From positions 1 through 44,493 of the forward strand of contig CAIJNK010000013.1 of assembly GCA_903822075.1 (NCBI GenBank): DNA of 44,493 bases, read 5' to 3'. This document shows, one piece after another, positions 33,186 to 40,651 of the stretch. Within the stretch, counting starts at the first letter, position 1; the number at the start of each line of letters is the position of its first letter. Origin of the DNA: an uncultured bacterium. Its GTDB lineage: Bacteria > Patescibacteriota > Minisyncoccia > Phycocordibacterales > GWA1-40-21. The position numbers were made by a program, and so were the translations under genes. The notes below the pieces were generated by a model. That model worked only from the letters and a program-made list of their open reading frames with translations, did not search any database and was not told the DNA's origin.

Positions 33186-33905
33186 ATGTTTAAACAATAT
33201 CCAAAACAACTTGTCCTGGTGCGGCACGGAGAATCCATTCTTAATGTCGCTCGAGCCAACAGCCCAATCTTGTTTGCAAACCAAGCTGACCGGGCGCCGT
33301 TTATGGGCGTGCCAGATCATAAGGTGGAGCTCACGGCTCTGGGGCGCGAGCAGGCGCGAGCTACCGGTCTGGGGTTACGACTGGCTGGATTCCGCTTCGA
33401 TCATTTTTATGATTCGGGTTATGCTCGGACGGTGGAAACTCTGGATCATATTCTTGAGCAACTATTGGAAAAAGATCTGCCGGCTCCCAAACGGATCCAT
33501 TCGTTTCTTATCCGCGAGCGGGAGTCGGGCTACACTTATTGCATGACTAGGCCCGAAGTGGAGAAAACTTTTCCATGGTTGGAGGAATATTGGAAAACAT
33601 TGGGGCCGGTGTTTGCTCGGCCAATAGGCGGGGAGAGTATTGCCGATGTGATTGAAAGGGTTCGAGTCTTTTTGGAGCAAGTATTTACCGAGACAAATGG
33701 GGAGCGTGTCTTAATCGTTCTTCATGGCCGAGTTCTCGCCGCCATGCGGTATCTCTTGGAAAACTGGACCTATGACCAGTTGGAAGAGTTCATGCAGAGC
33801 AAAGGTTGTGTGAATTGTGGTGTCACTGTTTATAACCGCAATACTGAAACAGCTACGCTCGAACTCGCTCAGTATAATACAGCCTATTATCGAAAGGAGG
33901 TCTGA
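33186..33905 (+). CDS. Histidine phosphatase (phosphoglycerate mutase-like) family protein
   Basis: 239 residues from ATG 33186, behind AAAGGAAG; a longer in-frame start at 33156 lies inside the leader hairpin. Catalytic H14 in LVLVRHGES, then RERESGY, GGESIADVIERV and the second catalytic His in VLHGRVLAAMRYLLE. The family covers phosphoglycerate mutases, phytase-like and small-molecule phosphatases; the sequence does not decide the substrate. Own terminator downstream. Cys-containing tail (KGCVNCGVTVYN). Confidence 0.9.
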   Translation: MFKQYPKQLVLVRHGESILNVARANSPILFANQADRAPFMGVPDHKVELTALGREQARATGLGLRLAGFRFDHFYDSGYARTVETLDHILEQLLEKDLPAPKRIHSFLIRERESGYTYCMTRPEVEKTFPWLEEYWKTLGPVFARPIGGESIADVIERVRVFLEQVFTETNGERVLIVLHGRVLAAMRYLLENWTYDQLEEFMQSKGCVNCGVTVYNRNTETATLELAQYNTAYYRKEV

Positions 33906-33914
33906 TAAGGTTGA

Positions 33915-33946
33915 CCAGTGATAACGCTCATATCACTGGTTTTTTA
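33915..33946 (+). terminator. Terminator of the histidine phosphatase gene
   Basis: Nine-pair stem CCAGTGATA/TATCACTGG with a 7-base loop and TTTTTTATT. Confidence 0.88.
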
Positions 33947-33949
33947 TTA

Positions 33950-33992
33950 ATAAATAAAAATGGCCGGGCAAGAACAAGTCTTGCGCCGGCCA
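33950..33992 (-). terminator. Terminator of the tandem membrane-protein pair
   Basis: Minus-strand stem TGGCCGGCGCAAGA against TCTTGCCCGGCCA (one mismatch), followed by TTTTTATTTATT. Confidence 0.88.
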
Positions 33993-34012
33993 CACTTTTC
34001 GATTGTCGTAGT

Positions 34013-34459
34013 CTATTGCGGCTGGTATTCATTAAGGATCTTGATGAATGAATACTTTTTGGCCGCGAAGGCGTAACCACGCATGATATCTTTCATCCCC
34101 CGATATTCTTCGGAATAACCGAAGTTGAACGAGAAACGATTGTACCACCAGTAGTAGTGCCAACCTTCGGTCTGGACAAACTCACGCCACTCCTCTGGGT
34201 CGAATTGGACCAGCTTTCCACTGTATCCGTGTCCTGCAGAAGTAACGGCCACCCGCATTGGCCGGGTGTCGATACGAGCTACCCAAACATCTGGTGCCGA
34301 TATGTGCCAACCACTTCTCTCCTGCAATTTCATTTCACCGGTAATCCAATTCCTGGCGATACCGATCTCGGTCGGCTCGGTGAAATTTAGGAAGAGAAGA
34401 TAGAACAACAATACCGGGGCCAAGATGAAGAGTGGCTTGATTAGCCAACCTCTTTTCAT
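34013..34459 (-). CDS. Membrane-anchored SPFH-N-like protein (second of tandem pair)
   Basis: 148 residues: N-terminal hydrophobic anchor (residues ~7-25), then EIGIARNWITGEMKLQERSGWHISAPDVWVARIDTRP in conserved order. The pattern of a short strand, G, LxxRxGWH, P and a final D-x-RP resembles the start of SPFH/prohibitin-type domains. The C-terminal half, with YAFAAKKYSFIKILNE, matches the upstream gene (YAFDRAGGRDCPFIKILGE), so the two are diverged tandem copies. Start overlaps the upstream stop by 4 bases. Function unknown. Confidence 0.72.
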   Translation of the reverse strand: MKRGWLIKPLFILAPVLLFYLLFLNFTEPTEIGIARNWITGEMKLQERSGWHISAPDVWVARIDTRPMRVAVTSAGHGYSGKLVQFDPEEWREFVQTEGWHYYWWYNRFSFNFGYSEEYRGMKDIMRGYAFAAKKYSFIKILNEYQPQ

Positions 34460-34968
34460 TGGTTCCCAAGCCTCGGTTTCTCCATGTCAGTGACGCCTTG
34501 GTCTGGCGCGAGTTCGCCGAGAATCTTGATGAACGGACAGTCCCGTCCGCCGGCTCTGTCGAACGCATAACAGCGAAGAATTTTTGCCAAGCGATCTCGG
34601 TTATCTCCCGCTCCGCGCCCGTGCCAGGAAACAAACGTCATAAGACCGTTCGTTTCAAACTGTACGAGTTTGGCGTTCAAGACTCTTTGACTGATGTCAT
34701 TTTTTTCCATCGTGTTGGCTATACCATCCGCTTCACCAATGATCTGAAGTTGAATCGGACGCAGGTCAATGGCATGAACGCTGTAGTGCCACGGTGTTTG
34801 GATAAAATATCCGGTCCGGTCAAGCAAAGTGATCTCACCTTTGAACTTGTCATAAGTGAAGCCAAATTCGTAGTTGTCCACGAACCTGACAAAAATTATG
34901 CGAAACAAAAGTAAGCCGATCAGAGCGCTTCCCACGAGAATTCCACCAATTATTCCTAACCGTTTCAT
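34456..34968 (-). CDS. Membrane-anchored SPFH-N-like protein (first of tandem pair)
   Basis: 170 residues: N-terminal anchor (residues ~5-27), then EFGFTYDKFKGEITLLDRTGYFIQTPWHYSVHAIDLRP in order, the same pattern as the next gene. KLVQFETNG and FIKILGELAPD are also shared. AGAAGGAGATAG precedes the ATG, and a full promoter lies at 35038-35067. The pair is one operon ended by the terminator at 33950. The two proteins probably form a hetero-oligomer on the membrane, inferred only from pairing. Confidence 0.72.
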   Translation of the reverse strand: MKRLGIIGGILVGSALIGLLLFRIIFVRFVDNYEFGFTYDKFKGEITLLDRTGYFIQTPWHYSVHAIDLRPIQLQIIGEADGIANTMEKNDISQRVLNAKLVQFETNGLMTFVSWHGRGAGDNRDRLAKILRCYAFDRAGGRDCPFIKILGELAPDQGVTDMEKPRLGNQ

Positions 34969-35037
34969 TAGCTATCTCCTTCTGGAATGAACAAATAGGT
35001 TTCTCGACAGCGTGTCGAGGCTAACCTAGCTTTTAAT

Positions 35038-35067
35038 AGGGTAGCACGCAGAATGACAGTCTGTCAA
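35038..35067 (-). promoter_or_regulatory. Promoter of the tandem membrane-protein pair
   Basis: Minus strand: TTGACA, 18 bases, TACCCT with TGC before the -10. The leader contains a CTCGACA/TGTCGAG hairpin near 35002-35018. Confidence 0.55.
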
Positions 35068-35218
35068 TATTAAGGATAATAAATGTTGATTTTGCTTCTC
35101 TTTTGGAGAAAGAATGAGATTTAACCGCCTATAGTTGTGCACCCAAGTTTATATACCAAACGTAAAAAATATTAGTACAGGACAGAACCTGTTTTTAACA
35201 GTTAATCATAAAAATTAC

Positions 35219-36004
35219 ATGAAAAGTAATAAATATATATATTTGTCATTTGTTTTAGCTAGTTTATTTGGTTTGGTGGCTATTTCACCGGTCTCGGCTC
35301 AAACAACTTCCGGTCAGAGGCCGAATATGAAGCCGGCTGTTATTGGTACTGTTACGGCAGTCAACGGTGATACCATCACTCTTACTTCCAAACGTAGTCC
35401 TGGCATGATGGGGCGAAATAGAAACGCTTCTACGACCGTGGCTACTCGGCCTGCGGCTAGCCCCGCGGTGATTTATAGCGTTGATGCCACAAATGCTACC
35501 GTTGTAAAGAATAATGTTACCAGCACCGTTTCGGCCATTAGTGTCGGGGACAACCTTTTTGTTCAAGGAACGGTAACGGGCACAAATGTGGTTGCTACAA
35601 ATATTCGTGACGGTATGATGGTAAATAGGGGCCCAGGTACGCAAGGTAAAAAAATGGGAACTTCAACCTCACCGATAATGGGGGATGGTCAACCGGTTGT
35701 CGCCGGATCTATCTCGGCGATTAATGGTGATAACCTGACTGTAACCACCGGTAATAATGTTGTTTATACAGTTGATGTTACTAACGCAAAATTTACCCAA
35801 GGTCAAAACACCATTACATTGGCTAACGTTCAGGCCGGGGACAAAGTTATAGTTCAGGGAGCCGTAAATGGAACAGCTATCACTGCCTCCAATATTATTG
35901 ATCAGAGAGCAAGTTCAGATAATAATTCAAGTAATCAGAAACAACCAAAACCGGGTTTCTTTGGTAGGATTGGCGGTTTCTTTACTCATCTGTTTGGTTT
36001 CTAA
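35219..36004 (+). CDS. Secreted DUF5666-type repeat protein
   Basis: 261 residues from ATG 35219. Signal peptide residues 1-27 ending SPVSA before QTT. Two copies of a beta-barrel-like repeat: GTVTAVNGDTITL...VYSVDATNATVV...ISVGDNLFVQGTVTGTNVVATNI and GSISAINGDNLTV...VYTVDVTNAKFT...VQAGDKVIVQGAVNGTAITASNI. The linker is Met/Gly/Ser/Thr-rich, and the C-terminus is aromatic and basic (FFGRIGGFFTHLFGF), perhaps membrane-touching. Probably periplasmic or surface. Own terminator downstream. Confidence 0.85.
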   Translation: MKSNKYIYLSFVLASLFGLVAISPVSAQTTSGQRPNMKPAVIGTVTAVNGDTITLTSKRSPGMMGRNRNASTTVATRPAASPAVIYSVDATNATVVKNNVTSTVSAISVGDNLFVQGTVTGTNVVATNIRDGMMVNRGPGTQGKKMGTSTSPIMGDGQPVVAGSISAINGDNLTVTTGNNVVYTVDVTNAKFTQGQNTITLANVQAGDKVIVQGAVNGTAITASNIIDQRASSDNNSSNQKQPKPGFFGRIGGFFTHLFGF

Positions 36005-36053
36005 AACTCCAAGGGTCGTCGACTTGGTTTAGAAAAATTTAATGTATTAATAA

Positions 36054-36087
36054 AAAACCACCGAGGAAGACCTCGGTGGTTTTTTAT
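36054..36087. terminator. Terminator after the DUF5666 gene
   Basis: Eleven-pair stem AACCACCGAGG/CCTCGGTGGTT with loop AAGA, followed by TTTTTATG; A-run on the other side. Confidence 0.9.
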
Positions 36088-36133
36088 GTTTGCGCGGTTG
36101 TAAAATATATTGATAAATTGTATAACTATATAT

Positions 36134-36157
36134 ATGAAAAACTTACAAAAAGGTTTT
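36134..36157 (+). repeat. 24-base identity with the start of the gene at 5325
   Basis: The first 24 coding bases equal those at 5325-5302 (minus strand); the rest of the genes is diverged. Marks a shared export or anchor module. Confidence 0.9.
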
Positions 36158-37429
36158 ATTGTGCCCGTGTTATTAGCGGTCATTGCGCTTTTGGTCGTGG
36201 GCGGCGGTGTTTATGTTTACAAAAGCAAAAAAACGGAAGCGCCCACCCCACCAGTTTCAGTATCACCAACTAGTCAATCAGCCACAAATAACCAAACCAG
36301 TTCTTCCACGACCAAAATTTCAGTTGCTGGTATGAACCAATATACCGATTCAAATTTTGGCTTTTCATTTTGGTATCCCAACACTTGGAGTGTCCAAAGT
36401 GCTCAAATAAAAAACAATTATGCCGGCGGCACAATTCAAAAGGCACTCACTATCGCTCCGCCGTCTGATCCAAATGGGTCAAACGGGTCAGCTATCACGA
36501 TTGATGAATTTTATTCTTCCACCCGAGAAATTACTATCCCCAGTGATCTTTGTTCACCGATGAGCGGAGCATCGGTTGCCGCTCATCGCTATTATTTCGA
36601 TGCAAATACTCATACCTGGATGATAGAAATCCCTGCGTATGTCAGATCTAGTGAAAGGGATGGTTCTCAATATAACGTTCCGGCTTCGACAAAAGTCGCG
36701 GACGTTTCCAGTAATACGATGGGCGGACTTCATATGCTTAGCGCCGGTTGTTCGGGAGACGTCATCCCTCGTGCCCATAATTTTATTATCTTTCAATACA
36801 ATAGCCGCGATACCGGACCTTACTATATTAATATTGCGAAAACGATTACCGCCACGGATTTGTCCGTTGCCACACCGGTAAGCTCTGCCCTGCAAATACA
36901 GACTATTACTGATGCCGGGGTTATGCTTGGCGCAATTGGTACTAAAGTTGGGGAATGGTATGTTACTAATGAGCATGTCTATAACTGGCACGGTGATATT
37001 GTGGCTAGCGTTAATCCCTCAACCTTTAGATTAATCAGCACATATTCAGACGGTACAACTGGAACACAGTATGCTACTGACGGAGTTGGTGTTTTTGCTA
37101 CCTGGTCAGCTGAAGCCCCGGTTCTTAACGGCGCCGATCCGACAACATTTGTTGCTATCAGGCAGCAATATCAGATTCCTTATGCCCCAAGTTCGGGTCT
37201 CTACGGGCAGTCTTTTACCGCTTATGACACACAATTCGCAAAAGATAAATTGCACGTTTGGTATCAAGGCAGGCAAATCCCCGGCGCTGATCCAAGTTCC
37301 TTTATTGTTACTGGTTATACATATGTCCAAAATAGCATAGGGGGTTATACTTTGGCCCACGACGCAAATCACCTGTATGGCACAGACACAAAAGGCAAAT
37401 TTACTATTGATAATGTAGCTATACAATAG
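36134..37429 (+). CDS. Membrane-anchored protein with DKNYY-type repeats
   Basis: 431 residues from ATG 36134. The first 8 residues (MKNLQKGF) are identical in DNA and protein to the gene at 4240-5325, followed by one hydrophobic helix and a Pro/Thr/Ser linker. Residues ~70-270 hold a beta-rich domain with FGFSFWYPNTWSVQ. The C-terminal ~150 residues carry DKNYY-like repeats (VTNEHVYNWHG, YATDGVGVFATW, FAKDKLHVWYQGRQIPGADPSSF, AHDANHLYG). A TTGTAA-N17-TATAAC promoter ends 7 bases before the ATG. An extracytoplasmic protein; role unknown. Confidence 0.82.
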   Translation: MKNLQKGFIVPVLLAVIALLVVGGGVYVYKSKKTEAPTPPVSVSPTSQSATNNQTSSSTTKISVAGMNQYTDSNFGFSFWYPNTWSVQSAQIKNNYAGGTIQKALTIAPPSDPNGSNGSAITIDEFYSSTREITIPSDLCSPMSGASVAAHRYYFDANTHTWMIEIPAYVRSSERDGSQYNVPASTKVADVSSNTMGGLHMLSAGCSGDVIPRAHNFIIFQYNSRDTGPYYINIAKTITATDLSVATPVSSALQIQTITDAGVMLGAIGTKVGEWYVTNEHVYNWHGDIVASVNPSTFRLISTYSDGTTGTQYATDGVGVFATWSAEAPVLNGADPTTFVAIRQQYQIPYAPSSGLYGQSFTAYDTQFAKDKLHVWYQGRQIPGADPSSFIVTGYTYVQNSIGGYTLAHDANHLYGTDTKGKFTIDNVAIQ

Positions 37430-37479
37430 GACGATTCAGGAACGGTGTTTTATTAACTATTTCGTTATATAATATGTCG

Positions 37480-38337
37480 ATGCCTTCTCCAGAAAAATTT
37501 TCACTTGGGACCACGGAAAACTTGGGGGGAGGGAGAGTCGCAAATGGCTCTCACTGGACCACCTTTGACCAATGTCCCGATAAGGTTGTGGCTGCCGCCC
37601 GACTTCTGGACATTATTTCGTTTCCGTATTTTTTAACTGATAATCATACTCAACACCAGTTTATTTTGGTGTCAGAAAGATTCAAAGAAGATCAAATCAT
37701 TTTTCTTGATGATACCGGAGAAAAAGTCTTGGCGGTTGGATTTTCTGCCCCACTTCATTTAGCTGAAAGTCTGCCTGAAAATGGTTGGGAAGGGGGTATG
37801 AACCAGATTATTTCCGATGATCAGGAAGGAAAAAAGCCGAATGCTCTTATGGCTTTTTCAGCATCCATATCGGCCGATGCAAAAGGACAACGGATGGGAG
37901 ATAAAATCTTAATTGCGTTTATGCAAAGGGCAAAAGAACTTGGTTTAGAAAAACTAATCGCTCCTGCTCGCCCGACCAATAAAGGTAAATATCTCGATAT
38001 GCCAATGGAAGAATATGCTAACTTATTAGATGAAAAGACAGGAAAACATCTCGATCCTTGGATTAGGGCTCATCAGCGTAATGGTGGGAAAATTATGGGG
38101 GTTGGGAGAAATTCTCATGTCGTGTGCGCTTCGAGTGGTGCTTGGCCCAGCGTTGCACAATGGGAAAAGTGGACCGGAATGAAATTTACTGAAGATGGTG
38201 AGTACGAAATTCCTCAAGGGAATGCAAGACTTCACATACATGATGGTGTTGGCGAGTATAGAGAAGATTGCATTTGGATGGAATATGATCTTAACCAGAA
38301 TACGGAAGAACCAGTCTCTTTAACGAAGGAGGTGTAA
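37480..38337 (+). CDS. GNAT-like N-acetyltransferase
   Basis: 285 residues from ATG 37480. TATAAT occupies 37468-37473, directly before an alternative ATG at 37474; the 6-base spacing seen elsewhere points to 37480. The acetyl-CoA-binding core is visible at SASISADAKGQRMGDKILIAFMQRAKELGLEKLIAPARP (RGQxxGxxLL-type motif A, residues ~126-165). The flanks are longer than in minimal GNATs, with a C-terminal part (YDEKTGKHLDPWIR, NGGKIMGVGRNSHV) like acyltransferases of larger substrates. Substrate unknown. Confidence 0.72.
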   Translation: MPSPEKFSLGTTENLGGGRVANGSHWTTFDQCPDKVVAAARLLDIISFPYFLTDNHTQHQFILVSERFKEDQIIFLDDTGEKVLAVGFSAPLHLAESLPENGWEGGMNQIISDDQEGKKPNALMAFSASISADAKGQRMGDKILIAFMQRAKELGLEKLIAPARPTNKGKYLDMPMEEYANLLDEKTGKHLDPWIRAHQRNGGKIMGVGRNSHVVCASSGAWPSVAQWEKWTGMKFTEDGEYEIPQGNARLHIHDGVGEYREDCIWMEYDLNQNTEEPVSLTKEV

Positions 38338-38358
38338 ATTTAAATAGACGAATACCCC

Positions 38359-38379
38359 CCCACAAGGGTGGGTTTATTT
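38359..38379 (+). terminator. Weak terminator-like hairpin
   Basis: CCCAC/GTGGG stem with loop AAGG inside a C-rich stretch, followed by TTTATTTA. Confidence 0.45.
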
Positions 38380-38412
38380 AGTACTTAGTCCTGGTGAGGG
38401 TTAGAACGCTTA

Positions 38413-38967
38413 TTAGATAATAATCTTGTGGAGCTTGCTATACACTAAAGTATCATACCCACTCATCACGCGATCCTTTCTTTTAATCCCCAAAGTCTCA
38501 AGAAAAACAAAAAGTTTTTCCTGTACTCTTTCAGAATCGGCTTTTTCATTGGTAATTTCCTCTACTTCTATAAATCTGCCAAGACCTCGAACCTCATCAA
38601 TACAAATCTCCCAGTTCTTATGTTTGGTTTTGATTCTTTTTTTATGAACTCTGACTTCTTCCTTATATCCCAATAATTTGATGATAGAATAAAGCTCCTT
38701 TGGATTGTCGACCATGATTTCATGCTCAATGGCATCCATTTCCGTTTTTTGAGACTGTTTGACGGTAAAAAGAAACTTATTATCAGCCTTTCTAATCCTT
38801 AAAATATTCTCCCCCGGCTGATGTTTGGTGAAAGGCCCGTTGTTATTAGCAAAAATAATGTCGTCCTGGATTATGGGTTTGGACATTTTACAGCCAAGTT
38901 TTTTAAGTTTGGTTATTATATTTTTTATATAATGTATTTTGGCCTTAACTTCAATTTCTCTCCTCAT
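38413..38967 (-). CDS. CYTH-domain protein (class IV adenylate cyclase/thiamine-triphosphatase-like)
   Basis: 184 residues from the ATG at 38967. A TATTAT -10 box ends 6 bases upstream, rejecting a slightly longer start. The CYTH tunnel motifs run in order: REIEVKAKI, LRIRKADNKFLFTVKQ, EHEIMVDN, KKRIKTKHKNWEICIDEVRGLGRFIEVEEI. Such enzymes act on triphosphates with divalent metals (cyclic AMP synthesis, ThTP or polyphosphate hydrolysis). The sequence looks like CyaB-type proteins of unknown substrate. Confidence 0.9.
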   Translation of the reverse strand: MRREIEVKAKIHYIKNIITKLKKLGCKMSKPIIQDDIIFANNNGPFTKHQPGENILRIRKADNKFLFTVKQSQKTEMDAIEHEIMVDNPKELYSIIKLLGYKEEVRVHKKRIKTKHKNWEICIDEVRGLGRFIEVEEITNEKADSERVQEKLFVFLETLGIKRKDRVMSGYDTLVYSKLHKIII

Positions 38968-39048
38968 TTTTTTATAATAGCACAAAACTGTCTGCGGAGG
39001 ATATGGGATGATGTTGGATGGCTTTGAGGGAAGTATTAATTATGTGGT

Positions 39049-39417
39049 ATGATATGTTATGGAATCTCGGGCCGGAAAGAAAAACCTTGTATTATATGCA
39101 AAAAATTGATATTATCCGGTTTGCACCGTATTACCTGTTCCCGGAAATGTTCGAATATCAACAGGGAAGGGAGTAAGTATAAGGTTGGAAAGCCTAATAA
39201 CAAGGCTGAAACGTTTCGTCTGATAAAGATTGAATTACTTTCAATCAAAGGTGGAAAATGCGAACGGTGCAGTTATGATAAGTCCGAGATATTGCAAGTT
39301 CATTACAAGGATAGGAATCGTAAGAATAATAATCTTGATAATTTGGAACTTATTTGTCCGAATTGTCATTATGAAGATCATTATTTAAAAACAGGGAGGG
39401 GTGTCAGAGTGGTCTAA
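39049..39417 (+). CDS. HNH-type endonuclease-like protein overlapping tRNA-Ser
   Basis: 122 residues. N-terminal zinc pair CIICKK...CSRKC, then CERCSYDKSEILQVHYKDRNRKNN and LELICPNCHYEDHY, the HNH fold with HY in place of the usual HH before KDxNRxNN. The ATG at 39049 sits within a TATGAT -10 box; the ATG at 39059, correctly spaced, is in another frame that rejoins if one A were added to the AAAAA run near 39083. A frameshift near the start is therefore possible. The last 23 bases are also the 5' end of tRNA-Ser. Confidence 0.75.
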   Translation: MICYGISGRKEKPCIICKKLILSGLHRITCSRKCSNINREGSKYKVGKPNNKAETFRLIKIELLSIKGGKCERCSYDKSEILQVHYKDRNRKNNNLDNLELICPNCHYEDHYLKTGRGVRVV

Positions 39418-39479
39418 CGTACCGCACTTGAAATGCGGCATGCCGCAAGGCATCGTGAGTTCGAATCTCACCCCCTCCG
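39395..39479 (+). tRNA. tRNA-Ser(UGA)
   Basis: 85 bases, class II tRNA: acceptor GGAGGGG/CCCCTCC, anticodon loop CTTGAAA (anticodon TGA), long variable arm with GCC...GGC stem, T-loop GTTCGAATC, discriminator G. CCA not encoded. Its first 23 bases overlap the end of the HNH gene. Confidence 0.95.
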
Positions 39480-39495
39480 CAGATGATTTTGAATA

Positions 39496-39504
39496 TGCTA
39501 TAAT
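39496..39504 (+). promoter_or_regulatory. Extended -10 promoter of the 19-codon gene
   Basis: TGCTATAAT, 33 bases before the small ATG at 39538 and directly after tRNA-Ser. Confidence 0.65.
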
Positions 39505-39537
39505 TAAAGTCTTATTAGTAGCGTTAATCAAATAAAA

Positions 39538-39597
39538 ATGGCTAAAGGAAACAATAGGCAACAAAAAGAGAAGAAGAAACCAAAGAAGGCAAAGTAA
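39538..39597 (+). CDS. 19-residue Lys-rich peptide
   Basis: ATG to TAA encoding MAKGNNRQQKEKKKPKKAK: 19 residues, 9 Lys and 1 Arg, no hydrophobic stretch. A TGCTATAAT promoter lies 33 bases upstream and a perfect intrinsic terminator starts 3 bases after the stop, so promoter, frame and terminator form a complete unit. The strong charge suggests binding to RNA, ribosome or DNA. Could instead be a small RNA with an accidental frame; peptide reading is favoured by the tight fit. Confidence 0.65.
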   Translation: MAKGNNRQQKEKKKPKKAK

Positions 39598-39600
39598 TAA

Positions 39601-39632
39601 AAAAGCGGCAGGATATCCTGCCGCTTTTTTAT
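39601..39632. terminator. Bidirectional terminator between the 19-codon gene and ung
   Basis: Perfect palindromic stem GCGGCAGGATATCCTGCCGC with an A-run on one side and TTTTTT on the other. Confidence 0.95.
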
Positions 39633-39640
39633 CCCTATTA

Positions 39641-40309
39641 TTACCACGCAATTTCTTTTTTGCCGTGTGATTTCAGATATTCATTACACTGAGAAAAATG
39701 TCGACAACCCAAAAAGCCGGAATGGGCGGAAAAAGGTGAAGGGTGGGGCGCTTCGAGAACCAGATGCTTGGCGGTATCAATCAGGTATTTTTTACTGCGC
39801 GCAAAATTACCCCAGAGCATGAAGACCACGCGCTCTTGCTTGTCAGAGATTTTTTTAATGACTGTGTCGGTGAAGTCTTCCCAGCCTTTATCTCGGTGGG
39901 AGGCTGGCGTGTGGGCCATGACCGTCAGGATGGCGTTTAAGAGAAACACTCCTTGTTCGGCCCAAGACTCCAGATTACCCTTGGTATGGTCTTTTTGTAT
40001 TCCTAAATCAGATTCAATTTCTTTGTAAATATTTTTCAGAGAGGGCGGTGGACTTTGTCCGTCTGGGACGGAAAAGCACAAGCCATGCGCTTGGCCCACG
40101 TCATGGTAAGGATCCTGACCCAAGATCACGACTTTTACCTTAGAAAAAGGAGTCAGCCAAAAAGCGCGGAAAACATCTTGCGGTTTTGGGAAAACTTTTT
40201 TCGTCTCATATTCGGTTCTGACAAACTGGGCCAAGTCTTGGAATCTATCCGAGGCAAAGTAATCTTTGAGGGCCGATTTCCATTCTGGCTCAATGGCAAC
40301 ATCTTTCAT
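39641..40309 (-). CDS. ung: Uracil-DNA glycosylase, family 1
   Basis: Removes uracil from DNA. 222 residues from the ATG at 40309; a longer frame would run into the upstream gene, which ends 1 base away. The water-activating loop GQDPYHDVGQAHGLCFSV, LLNAILTV (LLNTVLTV in most), and the Leu-intercalation loop region HPSPFSAHSGFLGCRHFS (Phe for the usual Leu) are clear. Downstream of the DUF5652 gene in one operon. Confidence 0.97.
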   Translation of the reverse strand: MKDVAIEPEWKSALKDYFASDRFQDLAQFVRTEYETKKVFPKPQDVFRAFWLTPFSKVKVVILGQDPYHDVGQAHGLCFSVPDGQSPPPSLKNIYKEIESDLGIQKDHTKGNLESWAEQGVFLLNAILTVMAHTPASHRDKGWEDFTDTVIKKISDKQERVVFMLWGNFARSKKYLIDTAKHLVLEAPHPSPFSAHSGFLGCRHFSQCNEYLKSHGKKEIAW

Positions 40310-40310
40310 T

Positions 40311-40592
40311 TTATGGCAGGTTGGGATTTTTGGGTGGGGTAAAATTCTTGGGGGCAAGGGGGTTGATTGGTCGATTCTTTTCCTGGTGGCGGATTGTGAG
40401 TAAGTAAATTATTTCCAGGATGCCAAGAGTATTAATTATGAATAAGGCTACAAACCAGACTTTCTGGCTGCGTCTCGCGGCTTGCCAAAGGGCCAAAAGC
40501 TTCCAGATGATCGTCCAAAGGAGGGCAAAATAAATCCAGGGGTTCTGTTGCAGGTAGCTTTTTATGGCTTGATTTAAAACTTCGGTTTCCAT
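40311..40592 (-). CDS. DUF5652-like small membrane protein
   Basis: 93 residues, two hydrophobic helices (WIYFALLWTIIWKLLALWQAA and VWFVALFIINTLGILEIIYLL) joined by a basic loop, and a Pro/Asn-rich tail. Matches the DUF5652 layout common in Patescibacteria. TATACT (40599-40604, minus strand) ends 6 bases before the ATG. First gene of a two-gene unit with ung. Confidence 0.85.
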   Translation of the reverse strand: METEVLNQAIKSYLQQNPWIYFALLWTIIWKLLALWQAARRSQKVWFVALFIINTLGILEIIYLLTIRHQEKNRPINPLAPKNFTPPKNPNLP

Positions 40593-40651
40593 GACTTAAG
40601 TATATACCTTTTTTGATTTTGTAAAAGGGTTTTTTAGTGTAAGATATGCGT

